A DNA stretch of 64,000 nt from Paracentrotus lividus (GCA_940671915.1 CALNVZ010002100.1:7165195-7229194), one strand, 5' to 3'; positions 46,101 through 59,428 are shown, numbered from the stretch's first letter. Notes: a model not told the origin generated them from the letters alone. Numbers and translations are program-made.

Positions 46101-49100
46101 ATTGGTTTTAAAAAATGCAGAAAAAAAAAAAAATATTAGTAAAAGTTTGAAGAAAATCGACCAAAAATCATTGTTCTTGATAAAGGAATGGTCATTTGAT
46201 AGAGGCATGTATATGAACATATGTTTGATGATATATCGCACCGCACAGATGACTACACTGTAATTAATTTCTTTGAAAAAATGACACTTTATGGAATTTA
46301 CACTACATAACACATAGGAGAAGCTGCTCGCACGTGACGTCACAGAATTGAAAAAACTTTGAATATTCATAACTTCATTATTTGGTTGGTCGATTTTCTC
46401 CAAACTTTCACTCATATTTTTCTTTATTTTTCTGCATTTTTTTAAAGCCAATAGAATTCCAAGGTGAACTTCCCTTTAAGGGTAATACGGGCCTATATGT
46501 GAACTTTCCTTCCATGTGGTAGATTTCCAGTTATGTACTCTACTTCCTGATAAACCTTCTACTATAAGAGGAACTGTACTTTGGATTTCATAGTCAAGAT
46601 ATCCTCTTGACTTTATTCCCGGAAGATTGCCAAACTTGTTATAGTTCCTGAATCTATAATAGAAAGTATAGAATATCGTCTGTGAGAGCCAGAAGCGGGC
46701 GTTTATTGCATCTTAAAGATGTTCTGTTGAGACGCAGAGGGGCGCTATTGCTGTACAAAGTCAATGAATAATAGCTGTAAAAGTCAATGATAATAGCCCC
46801 TTCTGGTTCTCAAGCGGAACATCTGTTTGATCTGTTAATAACGCCTTCTTGTTCTCATGCGACCGATATGCAAGTTTGATGAATCTCTGTATTGTTGCAA
46901 AATTGTCAGTTTCTTTTTACCTCTTATGAAGAAAGTATGTATGGTCATCTAGGCTTTAATTAGCATATCATGTAAGCACACGAATACACTTCGATGTCAA
47001 ACATTGATCATTTCTTGTTTATTTAAGTGAATATAATAACTTCCCAAAAACAGGTGCAAAAGGGATCTGAACATGATAAAATAAAAAATATTATATAAAT
47101 AAAGACATTGAAAAACAACTGAGATACTGCCGAAGCACCAATCAAATTGACCAAACCTTTGGAAGGAAGCCAGTGCTGTGAGTATGCGGACTTCATAGCA
47201 TAGGCCCGTATTCTCAAAAGCCGCCTAACTTTAAACCTGGCTTAAATCAGTGTTTAACTATGGCTTGCTCAAAGGATCAATCCGAAAAGATCAAATATTC
47301 TATTCATAGCATGATTTTTGGTAGTGAACCATTAAAAATGCTGGAATGATAGTACAAATTAGTTTTTTTCCTCCTTACCTAATAACCACGATTCCAGAAT
47401 TCAGGAAGGTGGATAGAACATTGAACATGGACAGATGATTCCCTTTCAGCAGGCATACTTTAAACCACAGATTTTAGGCCAGGCTTTAAAGTTAGGCGGG
47501 CTTTGATCTTTTTGGATCCGGGGAGGGGGCGGCGTGGTAGGGGTGCGGGGGCGGGGGAAGGCGGAAGAGGGCGCTGGATCGGGCGTGATAAAGCAAGGTA
47601 CGTGTAATGTCTGCTGCCACAGTGGGAGGCATGCTATTTTGAAAGCCTTAGGACTTTAGATACTAATGGTTTCAAAATATTGACATGTTGAAAATCATTG
47701 ATATCTGTAAGGAAAGCCAAGCAATTTGGGCTTGTAATTTTAGGGATTCAGACTGACGGCCTAGTACTATAGATATATTTATATCATATTGGCAAATGAG
47801 CTAAATCAATAAATTACAATTGAATCTCAGTCAATAGTTACTGGCTCCCTAAAAGTTGACCAGGGCTTATATGTGATGCGGTCACGTCGAAATGAGGCAG
47901 ACTAGTCGCATTTTTGAAAATCCATGTTATTTGAACTATTATTGATCCCTGATTCATTGCCTTTGAATTTGATATATAAACCCGACGTAAAGGGAAAATA
48001 GAAGTGGAGATTTAGCCCTCTGAACCGCGAGGAGAATTGTGCCTTAGGAAATTCAAAATCAAGAGAAAAACGCTTGCGAAGTTTGACTTTCCGTTGACTC
48101 CGCGCCAGAAAATAAGAACATTTAGTTCACCGTTGTTCTCACCGAAATGCCTACAACGACTTGTTAAAGGTGCAAACGATTTGACGCAATGAGGAGGCTG
48201 GCATTCAGTATCAGAGACAATATCGTCCGTCATTGCATGTCGAGGTAAGCGCAGCAAGCGGAACACGCGGATGTTGTCTAAGTAACATTCTAATTCTTCT
48301 CAAAAAAAAAAAGAAGCTGAATCTTGTTAGTTGTTTATATTCTCAAATAATAAAAACGTTCATGCTCTTTCTAACTTGTTTAAGAAAAGTCCCCGCTCTT
48401 TTAAGAAAAATGTTTACCAATCCTGGCGCTAAATTAGTTGAAACAAAACATATTTTAAAACTTTTGGGGGTTTTAATTCCGATGTTTGCGTGTGTTCTTT
48501 TGATGTCAATCGCGTATATCTACTCATAAATAGCGATCATTTTAATCTGAACTCTGTTGAATTTTGAGCATTTAATAATGGTCTTAGACTAAATTATTCT
48601 TGTACAGGGGCTTATGCATTTTGTTTATATTCTTTTAATACAGTATATGATAGAGATAAGCCTCCCAAAAATGTTTTAATTAAATATTTGCGCCTTCACG
48701 AATTTTTTTTTTAGAATTTCTCTGATCACTTTTTAATGAGTGGCTAGGGTTCTTACGACATGAAATAAAAACGTAAAAAATGATTAGCTCGATCTGTCTT
48801 TTATTGATCAAACTTGTACCAGTATAGAAGATATTAATAATTTTTAGATAATGAATTATTTTAAGAGTAAATCCGTTATTTTGTTTCGTCGTGTTTAGTA
48901 AAACGCTACTTTCCTTAACACGTTATTTTGTAAAATTAAACTGCAGAGACTTAACGCTAAGTACCTTGTATCAGAAAGTATTATCACGGTCACCTCTTTT
49001 GTATGCTCTATGTTTTCCCTGATGAACCAATTTGTATTTTATAGGGAGGTTTATTCCATCAGACACCATATAATCCCACGGCCCTAACAATAAAATGCTG

Positions 49101-51930
49101 AAATTGCTTCATTTGGATCCAGATAGTAAGCAAGCAATAAATAAGCTTTTTCCCCAGCATACCCCCCCTTCCTCCACCGATTTTAGTTGTTGACATTCGT
49201 TGCATGCTCCGCTATCCCGGAATGAAACAGCTTTATTCACATGCAGGTTGTGGCATCCAAAATTCTGAGTGCAGCTTAAAGAGAGTTAGTTCGCTATTCG
49301 CTACAAAACGAAACAAAAAAGGCAAGTTGAAGTCACACATTCATATGACCACGTGAACGTCATTAACAAAGCCAAGGCCGTTCTATTAGGGGCCGAGTCA
49401 AACACTGGTCGTTCTATAACGTCTTGCCCGTTTTGCCCAGTTTTAAAAAAAAATGCGAACGGAGGCTTTGGTCGGGTTGGAACTTTATAACTTTTGAAAA
49501 AAAATTCTTGAATACGTGCTAGGCAGTATAAAAAGTTTCTCGTTACGTCAATTCCGGTCTTTTATCGGTCCGCAATACTTTGTTATCCAGTTCAGAAGAG
49601 TAAACTGCTCGTTCATCATACCTTCGTAGCAGCGTCCAAACGGTACTTACAAAGTGCCTATGCGCAGTCATGATAAAGTTAGGTACCAGTTCGTAGTAGT
49701 CCCTTCTCGTTCAGAGTAGTAATCGTCTACCGTTTAAGGAACGTTGTCATGTACGTTTTAATTTTTAGAACTTGAGCAGTACGATTTTTTTTGAACATGT
49801 TAAAAAAAAAAAAATAAAATTCGGAGATGCCTTTCCGTTCTCTCCGTTCGGCCGTTCGCAGTTCGTAAACAGATTGGTAACGTTGTACTAGATTCTACAA
49901 GTCTAGCACTACGTTCAGTTCCGTGTGTAGATAAACAGATTGAGCCCGTTACACAAAGGAACCTACTAGAATCGCATGAGAACTATAGCTCATGGTGAAC
50001 GGGATTGATGACATGCCGTTCTGTTTAAAATTGAAACGTATGTTCGTATAGTACGTCCCCTTCCTTCGTTCAGAGAATTAAGGCCTACGCCGTTTAAGGA
50101 ACGTTGTCACTACGTTTAATTTTTAGAACTTGAAATAATTAATATACCAATGTCGTTTGTATGACGTTCCTAGGCACATCTTAGAACGATTTAAGTTAAG
50201 TGCATTTCCCGTTTTGTTATAGTAACGCCATCTCGTTTCAGGTACTTGCACGCCGTTAAATTTTATGGAACGAGACGGCGCCCAAGACGATTTTTTTAAA
50301 CACTTTTTGTTTGAATAAATCCGACCGAGCTAGTCCATGAAAGTTCGGTAAACAGATCGGTAAGAATGTATTTACTACCGTCACTCATTTACACACCAGA
50401 CTATGCCGTCTGGCAAAATTTTGGCAAGGACGTAGTAGCACGAGCCTCAGTGTGACGGGGTATAAGGGCGGAGGCTAAACGAAGAGGGAAATGAGCGTGA
50501 CGTTCGCTTCGTATGTTCCGGAAAAAAAAAATTATGAACCGAAAAAACAGACTCGCGAAAAACTGCTTTATTTTTTTTTTTTCTTTTTTTTTTTAACCAT
50601 TTCCCGTTATCACTTTCACTCATTTTTTTTTAACAGAGCAAAGATGAAGCATGGTAGAACCAGAAATCAAAGAATAAGAAATTTCCTCAAAAATTTTAGT
50701 TTTTTTATTAGTTTTGTCGATTTAATACCGTTCGGATCTTTTGAGATCTGCGACTTCTCTCTTCATTTCGAGCAAGACGTATCACATTATTGTTTTAAAT
50801 AGCGACATGTATGTGATGTTTTTACATTTGTGCACAAATAGAGTCCTCATATTCTTAGATGGGCATCTGGAATAGGCTCCTATTATGTAACGATGTTGTG
50901 GGCATTAGCATCTTTCATAAGGCCCCCCCAAAAAATGGTTTGGCTGTCCACATCGGCATGCCGAAGTTCGCTTTTTTTCAATAAATAAGTGGTCGGTCGG
51001 GTAGGGTTTTTTTTTTTTTTTTTTTTTTTTTCCTCCATTGAAAAACAGAAGAAAACACGAATGCAATGGAATGACTTCCATTTTTTAGATCACTTTTACG
51101 TTTTTATTGAGTTATTAGTAAAATGGGACTGCGTGGAAAAATAACACATGTTATATACTGTTTTTGAAAAATATATACAAATCAAATATGAGCTGTGTAT
51201 TTTGGCGTTTGGGTGAAAAAAAAAAAAAAAAAAAAAAAAAAACAAAAAAGAAAGGGTTTGGTCGGTCGCGGCCGTTTCAGAGGCGTTCGGTCGGGTGCAA
51301 GGACAAACCAAACATTTTTTTTTTTTTTTTTGGCAACTAATTTGCACCACTCTCGTTGAGATACGCCGCAGTTGAATACCTTAAAGGAGAATTTCCTTTG
51401 TAGATAGTGGCTTCATTGTGGATGCAGAAAATCAATAAGCAATTAGTAGAAGATTAGGTGAAAATCAGATAAAATGATGAAGTTTATGAGTATTTGAATA
51501 TTGAGATTTTCTGGGCTTAGAGAATAAGGGAAATCCTCCTATTGGGCAGAGGTCACCATTTGGTGATGTCAACAAAGGGAGAATCCCCCCCATAGGTGTG
51601 CACAAAACTATTCATGTCTGCTTTATTTTTCATTTTAATTGATAGAACAGGCTTTTCTCTTTTCATGATATATTATGATTTATATATTTACATGTCATCC
51701 AGTAAAAAGATTTCTTTATTTCTCCCTTTAGAATCGAGAAAAAGAGGGGATTATTACATGTGTACAATAGATATGGGAAAGCTTTTTTATTTCTCCCCGG
51801 TCCTGCATACATCACACATTAGGTAGCGTTGCCAATTGGAGAATTCCATTATCATTAGTAGATCATCAAAATTGATAATTGTTTTCAATCTTCTTTAAAA
51901 TGCATTGCCGTGATTTTTTCTGAACTTTTG

Positions 51931-51937
<7 letters not shown>
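43112..51937 (-). repeat. Right arm of the inverted duplication (probable artefact)
   Basis: Reverse complement of 29828-38431. Near 43.1-45 kb it differs mainly by small length changes in homopolymers; toward 49-52 kb differences become frequent, and it holds a GC-rich insertion with no left-arm partner (47505-47600). Mirrored elements include family F (44235-44738), the DR1 repeat (about 45660-46080), a TTAA MITE (about 46081-46480), family B (about 46670-46870), family E (47203-47505), family I (about 49390-50460) and family Q (about 50920-51340). The error style suggests unpolished long-read sequence. Confidence 0.9.
47505..47600. other. GC-rich insertion present only in the right arm
   Basis: About 95 bp with long G-rich runs ('ggatccggggagggggcggc') interrupts the mirrored sequence where the left arm (about 33985-34011) has none. 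Its composition is unlike anything else here. Most likely low-quality read sequence; foreign DNA cannot be excluded. Confidence 0.6.
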
Positions 51938-51983
<46 letters not shown>

Positions 51984-51995
51984 TTTTTTTACCAA
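51938..51995. other. Homopolymer junk at the gap edge
   Basis: A long T-run, then an A-run, then another T-run immediately before the gap. It has no left-arm counterpart and looks like a low-quality read end. Confidence 0.8.
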
Positions 51996-52020
51996 NNNNN
52001 NNNNNNNNNNNNNNNNNNNN
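51996..52020. other. Assembly gap of 25 N
   Basis: Exactly 25 undetermined bases, a nominal rather than measured size. A fixed 25-N residual gap is, as I recall, left by some long-read gap fillers when a gap is overfilled. Confidence 0.98.
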
Positions 52021-55000
52021 TATCATAAGGCTTGCACATCTCCAGTTGTTAGCATCTTCGTTGTATCTCTGCTGAATGTTGATTTCTGAGTCTTTTCTCA
52101 TGTACCTGCTTGGTTAGTGAATGCTTTGATGCGAAGACTTATTGTCTGTATGGACTCTGATGGGTATCTTACTGCCACCAGTTTATTGCTGTACACCTCT
52201 GTGATCAAAGTTCCAAGATAAACAGCTTCATCAAGAGCATCTTGCATGGCCAAAGTCTCAGCTGCCAGTGTACTTGAAACCTTTCGCTTGATTTTGTTGG
52301 ATGTCAAGCAAGTGGCAGCTCCTGTCCATCTCACCATGCAGTAAGATGACATTGCCTGGGCACTGGATACTCCATCTGGAAGATTTCCCATGATGCATCA
52401 CAAAATACTTGGAGTTCCCACTTTGCAGGTGTTCCAAGATGGGAAGACAGAACCTCCTTTGCTCTTCTTGGCAGAACGAACAGCCTTGTTCGCTTTCAGA
52501 AGCTGGTCTACAGTAGGATGATTGCGAGACATATTCAGTTCCAAAGCATCATAACTGAGATCAGGTCTAGTTTGAGTGGCAATCCAGTTCAATGACCAGC
52601 TGTAGCTCTGAGTTGCTCAATTTCTTTCTTGTTCAGGGAATTGACCTCTCAGACTTCCTCTTCTGAGTAATGGGGATTTCCTTCATCTCGTTCTCATAGT
52701 GTTTCTGTTGGACTCTAATTCCCTTTCCTCCTGCAAGATTTCCAATACAACATATTGGAAATTATTGGCTTGTCTCTTGCCAACTTTGTACTTCTCAGAG
52801 AGGGGATCAATGACTTGCTTCTGAAAACCATCTGTACAGCAAATAGAAAACATCTACATGCATAAGAATACTCCTTCCATCTTGCCAAGAGCAGTACCAA
52901 AAGAACGAGCTTTGTCTAGCTGGGATTGTTTGCAGCCTATCTCAAAAGATCATCCCTGACACTGAGATACCAATTGCGTGATGCATCTCCTAGTCCATAG
53001 GCTGTCTTGTTCAATTTCCAGAGTCCATCTTGTCTTGCTTCATCAGGGGCAGAAGGAAGATATCTCTCTTGATGTTCTTGCCTGGAGAAACGCTGCCTTG
53101 ATGTCAATGCTCTCGCATGCCCAGGCCTCACTAGCTGCTATTGCTATGACAGTTCTCAGGGTTGATTTTGCAGCTGTTGGTGAATCTGAAGGAACTTTAT
53201 CTTCTTCTTCAAACCCCTTACAACGAGCCTTGCTTTTACTTTTCTCTGACCACCTGTAGCTTCTTTTTCACAGACGACCAACGTGTTGATAATGGTGTTT
53301 GCCCTTTGTCAGGCACTTCATTGTATACTCAAAGTCATTCCAATTTTGCAGCTCCCTTTGTTTAGCTCACGAACTCGGGCATATCATGACGACTATGGGA
53401 ATGAAGACTACACAGGCTTCTTCAACATCATCACTACTGGTGGATTTTCTCATTCTGGCTCTCCTGCTCTGTATCAATTGGATTTCTCAACACCTCAAAG
53501 GGAATTTGATTTAGGTAAACTCCAATTTCTGGTTTCATCTTCATTCATAATATTCACAATATTTGTTCTTTCCTGATGCCTTTCCTCCTTTACTTAGTAC
53601 ACGAGCAGTGATCCATTCATCATTCTCTGCGGTCTTGTACTTGATCCTTGTATTCACAGGAGGAATTTCAATGGATTGTTTGGTCTTGTACTGCCCTCTC
53701 ATCTTGACCAGTCTGGGAACTGTACATGTGGGTGCATCTATATCCTCATACAAACTACCTCCTTGTTGGGGGATGACACTCAGATATCTTGTCATTTCCA
53801 GAACTTTCTTTAGCCTGAAATTGATGATCCACTTTTTTCCTTTATCTTCTCCTGTTCAGGATTAGGTAATTTGCGTGATGACGTTCACTACCTACAAGAT
53901 GCCACTCGTACATTTTTACTGCCATGTCTGATGAAGACAATTTTAAACATCTGACCGATAACTTTGCCAGGTCCACTGCCATCTACTGTCGTCACGTTTG
54001 TAGAACACAGACTCACCAGATTGCAGGGGACTTCTGCAACTCTGACATTGTGTCGTAAGCCCTGCGGATCCGTTCAGAAGCTTCTGCTTGTGTATATCCC
54101 TTCTAGCAGCATGAAGAGCATTCAAGTGCTTTGAGACTGTTTCACTAGTCTGTGCATCTTCCAGAGCAGGTGGATGGTTACCATGACTGAAGGAGATTAG
54201 GATTCGTGCCCAGTACAAGTTGGATAGGACTGTAAACCATGTGATTCTGCATACTGTTCTTGGCATTCACAGCCCAAGCTAGTGCAACCTCTGCACTCAT
54301 GTGAGGGTCATCTTCCAACATCTTCTGCACGCATACATCAATTACGTGATGGTTCTCTCACAAATACCATTCGACCATGGTGAGTATGCTGCAGTAGAGC
54401 ATACTTCAACGTTGAACTGTTCAGCAAGCTCTCTGTACTCCTCGTTATCGAACTCTCCCCATTGTCAACCAAAAACTTCTTGGGTGACCCAAATCCAGAG
54501 GCAATCCATTCTGTTGCACACTGTCAACGATCACTTTCGGTGTCTTTCTCCTAATGACCTTGCTTTTACTACCTTGTGAAGAGGTCTATGAAATGCAAAA
54601 ATATATGTCTCCAAACTTGGTCAATCCATTGCGATGACATCATTGAACTGCCTAGCCATTGGCATTGCTACTGCTGGGCGAGCAGGCGTTTTCTTGTACC
54701 TCAAGCACACATCACAGGCTTTACTTGTTTCATCAATAAGAGTCATGATGTCTTTATCCAGCTTTTCTTTCATCAGTGCATCTTCACAATAGCCTTCAAA
54801 CTTCTTGCTGAGGGATGTGCAAACTGACGATGAAGCTTGACAATCATCTTCTTTTTCTCTTCAGGTGACTTGTTCTCAATGACCATGTTCACCTTCTCAG
54901 TGGAAGTTCACATGCCTTTAGTGGTAGGTAGTAATGACCAGAGATGTTGTATCAAGATCAAGATTCTTCCATTCACCTCAAGGTATCATCTGTCAAGTTC

Positions 55001-56431
55001 AGCTTGAATCCAAGACGCTTCATGTCTGGTTTTGCTCAGTAGTCCTGAGAGGAATGTCACTGTCAACAACATCTGTAACAACTACCGTCTCTTGACCAGC
55101 AATCATGCAAGGAAAAACTCCATGCGTTCATCGATTTTTTACCATCTTTCACCGCCAATTAAACTTTGTGTCACTGGGTGTGACTTGATCTTTTGTCGTT
55201 CAGCAGGTGTGAGAGATGCCAGATACATATCTTTCCAGCTCGTCCAGTTACAGTCTTTGTACAAGCACTGTCCAGGATAGCTGCAGGGCTGCCTCTGTCA
55301 TAAGACCTGCTTGTCTTCATTGGAATAATCCTGTACTTTGAATGCTTCCTCATCTGTCTTCAAATTATGTCCTTTTCTTTGTGGCATTCTCATGTGGACA
55401 TCTTTCCGAAAGTGCATGTTTGAGTCAACACATGACATCTTAGGTAGTTCCTTCACTGTCTCTAGGGTTTCTCTAACCAGCACCTCTCTTCCTTTGGGTG
55501 ACCTACCTCTCTCATTTTGATCTGGCCGAGTCATTCTCTTCCTCAATTGAAGTTATTCTTACCCTGAGCAGCACCAACCTCGATGATGAAACTCGTCTTC
55601 CACCTCGGGCACGATACCCATCTGAATACCCTCTTCCACGAGCATAATATGCTTCTTCTGATTCTGGGTAATTACTCTGATTTCTGTGTGGAATGCTTCC
55701 TCTTTGACACTGGTCTTCTGAGATATAGCTTGTTCACCGAAGAACTTCTAAAGTGCCTTCTTCATCTGCTCATACATATCTTCCTTCGAATAATCTACTG
55801 CTGTCAGAACTAATCTGTTATCCTTCTTCTCAATGCCAGCACAGTCTAGTAACTGCATAGCCAAGACAACATCAGGGAGAATCAACTTTCTCTTTCTTTA
55901 ACTCCTTGACTTTTCGTTCTATTCATTCATGAAGTCTTCCATGCTTTCATTCTCTTCTTTGCAGGTTCTTGTATGAGCACAGACATCACAGACCATGCTT
56001 AGGTCATCCTTCTTGTACCATTTGTCGGACTTTGAATATCTGCTCTACAGCATCATCTCCTTTCAATCTGTGATTTCTCCATTCTGCATTGCCAATCTGA
56101 CTTTTCATTTACAACCTTCTCTGTAGGCAACACTGTACAAAAGGAAACCCATTTCTCTTTTCTCCGCCTTGGAGAACTTTGTCCAAAAGGGTACATCAAA
56201 ACTGCCAGTTCTTCGTATGTCGTAGTTTCCATCTTCCAACACTGGTGGGGCCATCATAGCTTCTTTCTTTTCAGCATAGTTACTGTTCTCTATTCTACTT
56301 TTCTAGACAAATTCTTCTTGAACCTTGCTCTGCTACATAAAAGCTGACTTGTTAACTGATTAATCTTTATCTTCTATTATTATCACAGTTCTGGTGGGGT
56401 TAAACATCTATGAATAGAAAGTACAAGTCAA
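52021..56431 (-). mobile_element. Ty1/copia LTR retrotransposon, broken (copy 2, truncated by the gap)
   Basis: Starts inside the RNase H end (matching copy 1 from about 38795) and runs through reverse transcriptase (KLNKTAYGLGDASRNWY, about 52970-53030), integrase, pre-integrase, protease (about 55220-55290) and gag to a terminal repeat. Same strand and nearly the same sequence as copy 1, with small scattered differences. The left end and 3' LTR are missing at the gap. It is broken many times, about as heavily as copy 1. It is probably the same insertion represented twice. Age cannot be judged from LTR divergence because of the likely sequence errors. Confidence 0.92.
56350..56431 (-). repeat. 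5' LTR of copia copy 2
   Basis: About 82 bp matching 38348-38430 in the same orientation. The last bases (TTAACA in the left repeat) are absent; host-like DNA starts at about 56432. Just inside lies 'atgtagcagagcaagg' on the element's strand, faintly like a primer site for initiator tRNA-Met, but it is offset by about 13 bp and not convincing. Confidence 0.7.
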
Positions 56432-56480
56432 GCTTTTCAAGAACTTCCAATTGAATTTGAAGGCAGTCATTTTCTCTATA

Positions 56481-56918
56481 GGCGGTGCCGCACTAACTCG
56501 AGCTATTTCAAATAGCACGCTATTTGTGATCCGATGAATTAGCTCGATCAGAGCATATCCACTTTGTGGTCAAATAGCGCGCTAATTTTGGAGGAAATCA
56601 GAGCCCGAGTCATCTTAGGATTTTTGTTTTAAAACTCGAGCTAGTTTGCGGTTTTAGCACATAACAGCGCGCTATTTTGCCCGGTGCTGCACTAGCTCAA
56701 GCTAAATCTGAAACCGTGCACCTGTGCATGTATACGCTAGCGGTAGTTACCAGTTACGCAATACACATTGGGCTTGTTTGTTCAAGGTCAGGTCAGATCG
56801 TTAATGTGAAATTTTAAAATAGCTTGAGCTAATGCAGGACCGGTTTCTTTTTTTTGAGTTTTTTCCCGATCTACCAATTAGCACGCTATTTTTTAGCTCG
56901 AGCTAGTGCAGCAGTGCC
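56481..56918. mobile_element. Fold-back MITE, family C copy 4
   Basis: A 438-bp copy only 50 bp from the copia end, with ends GGCGGTGCCGCACTAACTCG and CGAGCTAGTGCAGCAGTGCC; TA precedes it. Interior matches copies 2 and 3. Confidence 0.85.
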
Positions 56919-57230
56919 TTTTGAGATGATATTAGGAGTGGATATGGGTTATACATCACAATGAAACATCATTCATCATCTTCCCTGAAACCCATCCTTC
57001 AAGCTATACATGCAGTCATCATCTTCAACAACATCTCAGGTTACATATAGCGCAGGCCAAATCTGGTCATCTTGCGCCTCCATGTCTGTGCTGATTAGCC
57101 ATTATGTGGCACAGATTTCTTACTTTAAAGGGAACAATAAGCTCCATTTATCAAAAACATTCTACAATACAATTTGTAAAAATATTCAATTTTTCCATTT
57201 GTACATGAAAAAAAAAATCATATTTGGTAA
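56919..57230. other. No recognisable feature
   Basis: No gene or repeat end identified. Confidence 0.4.
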
Positions 57231-57356
57231 TTAGAGAGTGGAGAGTGTGCATTTATTGTGCCTGATTACAATTGACTAAGATGACTGGGGTAATACTGCA
57301 CTTTGAGCAGTTTCTAGTAACTGGAAAAGTGCTATATAAAAATCAGATAATATTAT
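57231..57356 (+). repeat. Retroposon tail fragment
   Basis: 'aaaagtgctatataaaaatc' followed by 'agataatatta' is the same kind of LINE/SINE 3' end as at 25292-25331, but short and decayed. Confidence 0.4.
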
Positions 57357-58231
57357 GACAAAAGATGGTGGCATAAGGCTAGAAAGTTTTTATCTGAAAA
57401 TTCTTCAAAACATGGTCTCAAAATAGTTTGGCACAAACCTTTACAAGCACACGATTCGTTTTCTTCATCAATTCTTATAAATAGAGCCCTCTTTTCAAAA
57501 AGTATTTGTCAAATGATGCCTTTAAGATCAGCGTTGCGGAACAGTGCATTGAGACAGTATGGCAAGGACCCCAGTGACACAATTAACAACACACTCAAAT
57601 CCAACATGATTTCTCCTATTCAGAATAATGTAATATTAAAAATCAGTCTGGCATCACTTTCCTCAGTATGCCTGAGGTATAAGGAGGGCCAAGGAGGGTA
57701 GCCATGTCATCTTGGTTTTAAGTGAAAGTGATCCATGCATACCCTCGCATCAATTCCATGCTTCTCATTTGTCAAGATTAAAGAGATTCTTATCAAGAAC
57801 AGAAACTTCACATGTGGGAACTGTGCAGTAGTATAGTTGAAATTAGCTATCTATAACAAGATAATCCAGCTAGTTTACTAAAATAATAATAATTCTTAAT
57901 TTATAAAGCGCAACTTTTCTGCCAAAATGAGGCACCCGAGGCGCACAGAAACATGATACTTAAACATAATTAACAAACTTCTACAAATACTAAAATATAC
58001 AACTAATATCTCAAAATTAAATGACAAATGAAATGACAATTATACAGTTCAAATAAATTCATTGACAGGTCTTTTAATAAGGATAATATGGCCATTGAAT
58101 GGTTGCTATATCAGGATGGACTGTGCTAAACATCAACTGGAGACAGTCGACTTCCCCACAGTAAGGGACAAAGTAGCAGAACAAGGATTGCAGCTAGCTT
58201 GATACTGCTACTGACATTCAAAACTGGTTAA
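57357..58231. repeat. Gene-free; inverse retroposon tail near 57885
   Basis: 'aataataataattcttaatt' followed by 'tataaagcgc' (about 57885-57912) is an inverse (TAA)n tail. No gene is supported; a 62-codon frame at 57513-57701 has no recognisable domain. Confidence 0.45.
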
Positions 58232-58614
58232 AGTGAAACTAGTGTTCTTGTCATGACATTGAAATGTGGAAGACGCCGTCTAAAAGTGATTTGGAGAGGT
58301 TGATAACATTTCACCTACGCATTATTTTGTGTTGTGAGGTTTTGGAATCGCCAAAATAAGAAATTAACCCAATTCAGCTTTGAGCCACATGCACTTACAC
58401 AGAAATTCATGTATGGGACAACACAAAATGTTCGGGACCCAAACATGTCAGCTGTGTGGTATATGTAGGATCATATTATGAATATTAGGGTATTTGAAGA
58501 ACAATCTTTTCTTTTGGAGCTTTGATATTCTTCCCAATTATCATGGAAATAACAGGAAAGCTCACAATAATTTTCTTCATCTTTCCCACACCTTCCCACT
58601 ACACTAGATTCCCT
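58232..58614 (+). mobile_element. TTAA-type MITE, family G copy 2
   Basis: A 383-bp element with ends AGTGAAACTAGTGT and the inverse of AGGGAATCTAGTGT (12 of 14 match), flanked by perfect TTAA (58228-58231, 58615-58618). Shares about 350 bp with 19071-19437. The TTAA duplication supports a piggyBac-type origin. Confidence 0.8.
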
Positions 58615-58618
58615 TTAA

Positions 58619-59428
58619 TGAGGATCTGATAATGGGGGAATCAAAGCATGGGAGAAGTGAGCAGAGGAAACAGATGAGTTTATAAAAACAAAAAAACAAA
58701 CTATATGCTGTATAGGAATAACTGGAGATTTCATATAAGGTCTCAGCAGATTAGCCAATATGTAGGTAGGAATCTACTGAAGATGTGGACATGGTCAACT
58801 GGTAAAAATGTTGTCTTTAGTCCCATTCATAGCATATCATGCACGCGCACGTACATGCCTTATCCCTTATACAGATTAACCATCAGTTAAAGATGGATAT
58901 AAAGCCAGAAGGCTGTTAAAGTAATAATTTATCATATGCTTCCACCCCATACTGATTTTGTACATGTGAATCTTTTCTGTGGAGAGCTTTATTCCAAAAG
59001 GCATTGAATCCATTTTTAATAAAATTGATGTATTGGCATCATCTTATCACTTCTGGGATTGGAACCTGTATTTGAAGAAAAGTATTTCCTAAACTTTGAG
59101 AACACTTATATTACTTGCACATTTCAACATCACTTTTCTATACATGACTGGACAAAATCTGGCAAACACCTTCTTTCTCAGAAATTAGAAAAGGGGATTT
59201 AGTGCCTTTCGAAAATAAAATCTGCATATTTGATTTGTTCAGAGCTACATGCTTTGATAACCCATCACTTGACAATAGGTTAGGTCCTTTTAGCATCATT
59301 GCCTATTCAATCTTTGAACTCAACCCTTGTGCTTCAATAGTCCATCATTATGCATGCAGAAAATTGCACTGTGTAACAGCATGAAGTGGAACAGGGCCTG
59401 AAGGATTGTTCAATAAACAGTGCATGTA
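58619..59428. other. No recognisable feature
   Basis: AT-rich sequence with chance frames of about 60 codons only. Confidence 0.4.

Noticed and set aside
43112-51937. Treating mirrored MITEs in the right arm as independent copies
   Set aside because: They are the reverse complement of the left arm in the same order, so they add no evidence on family copy number.
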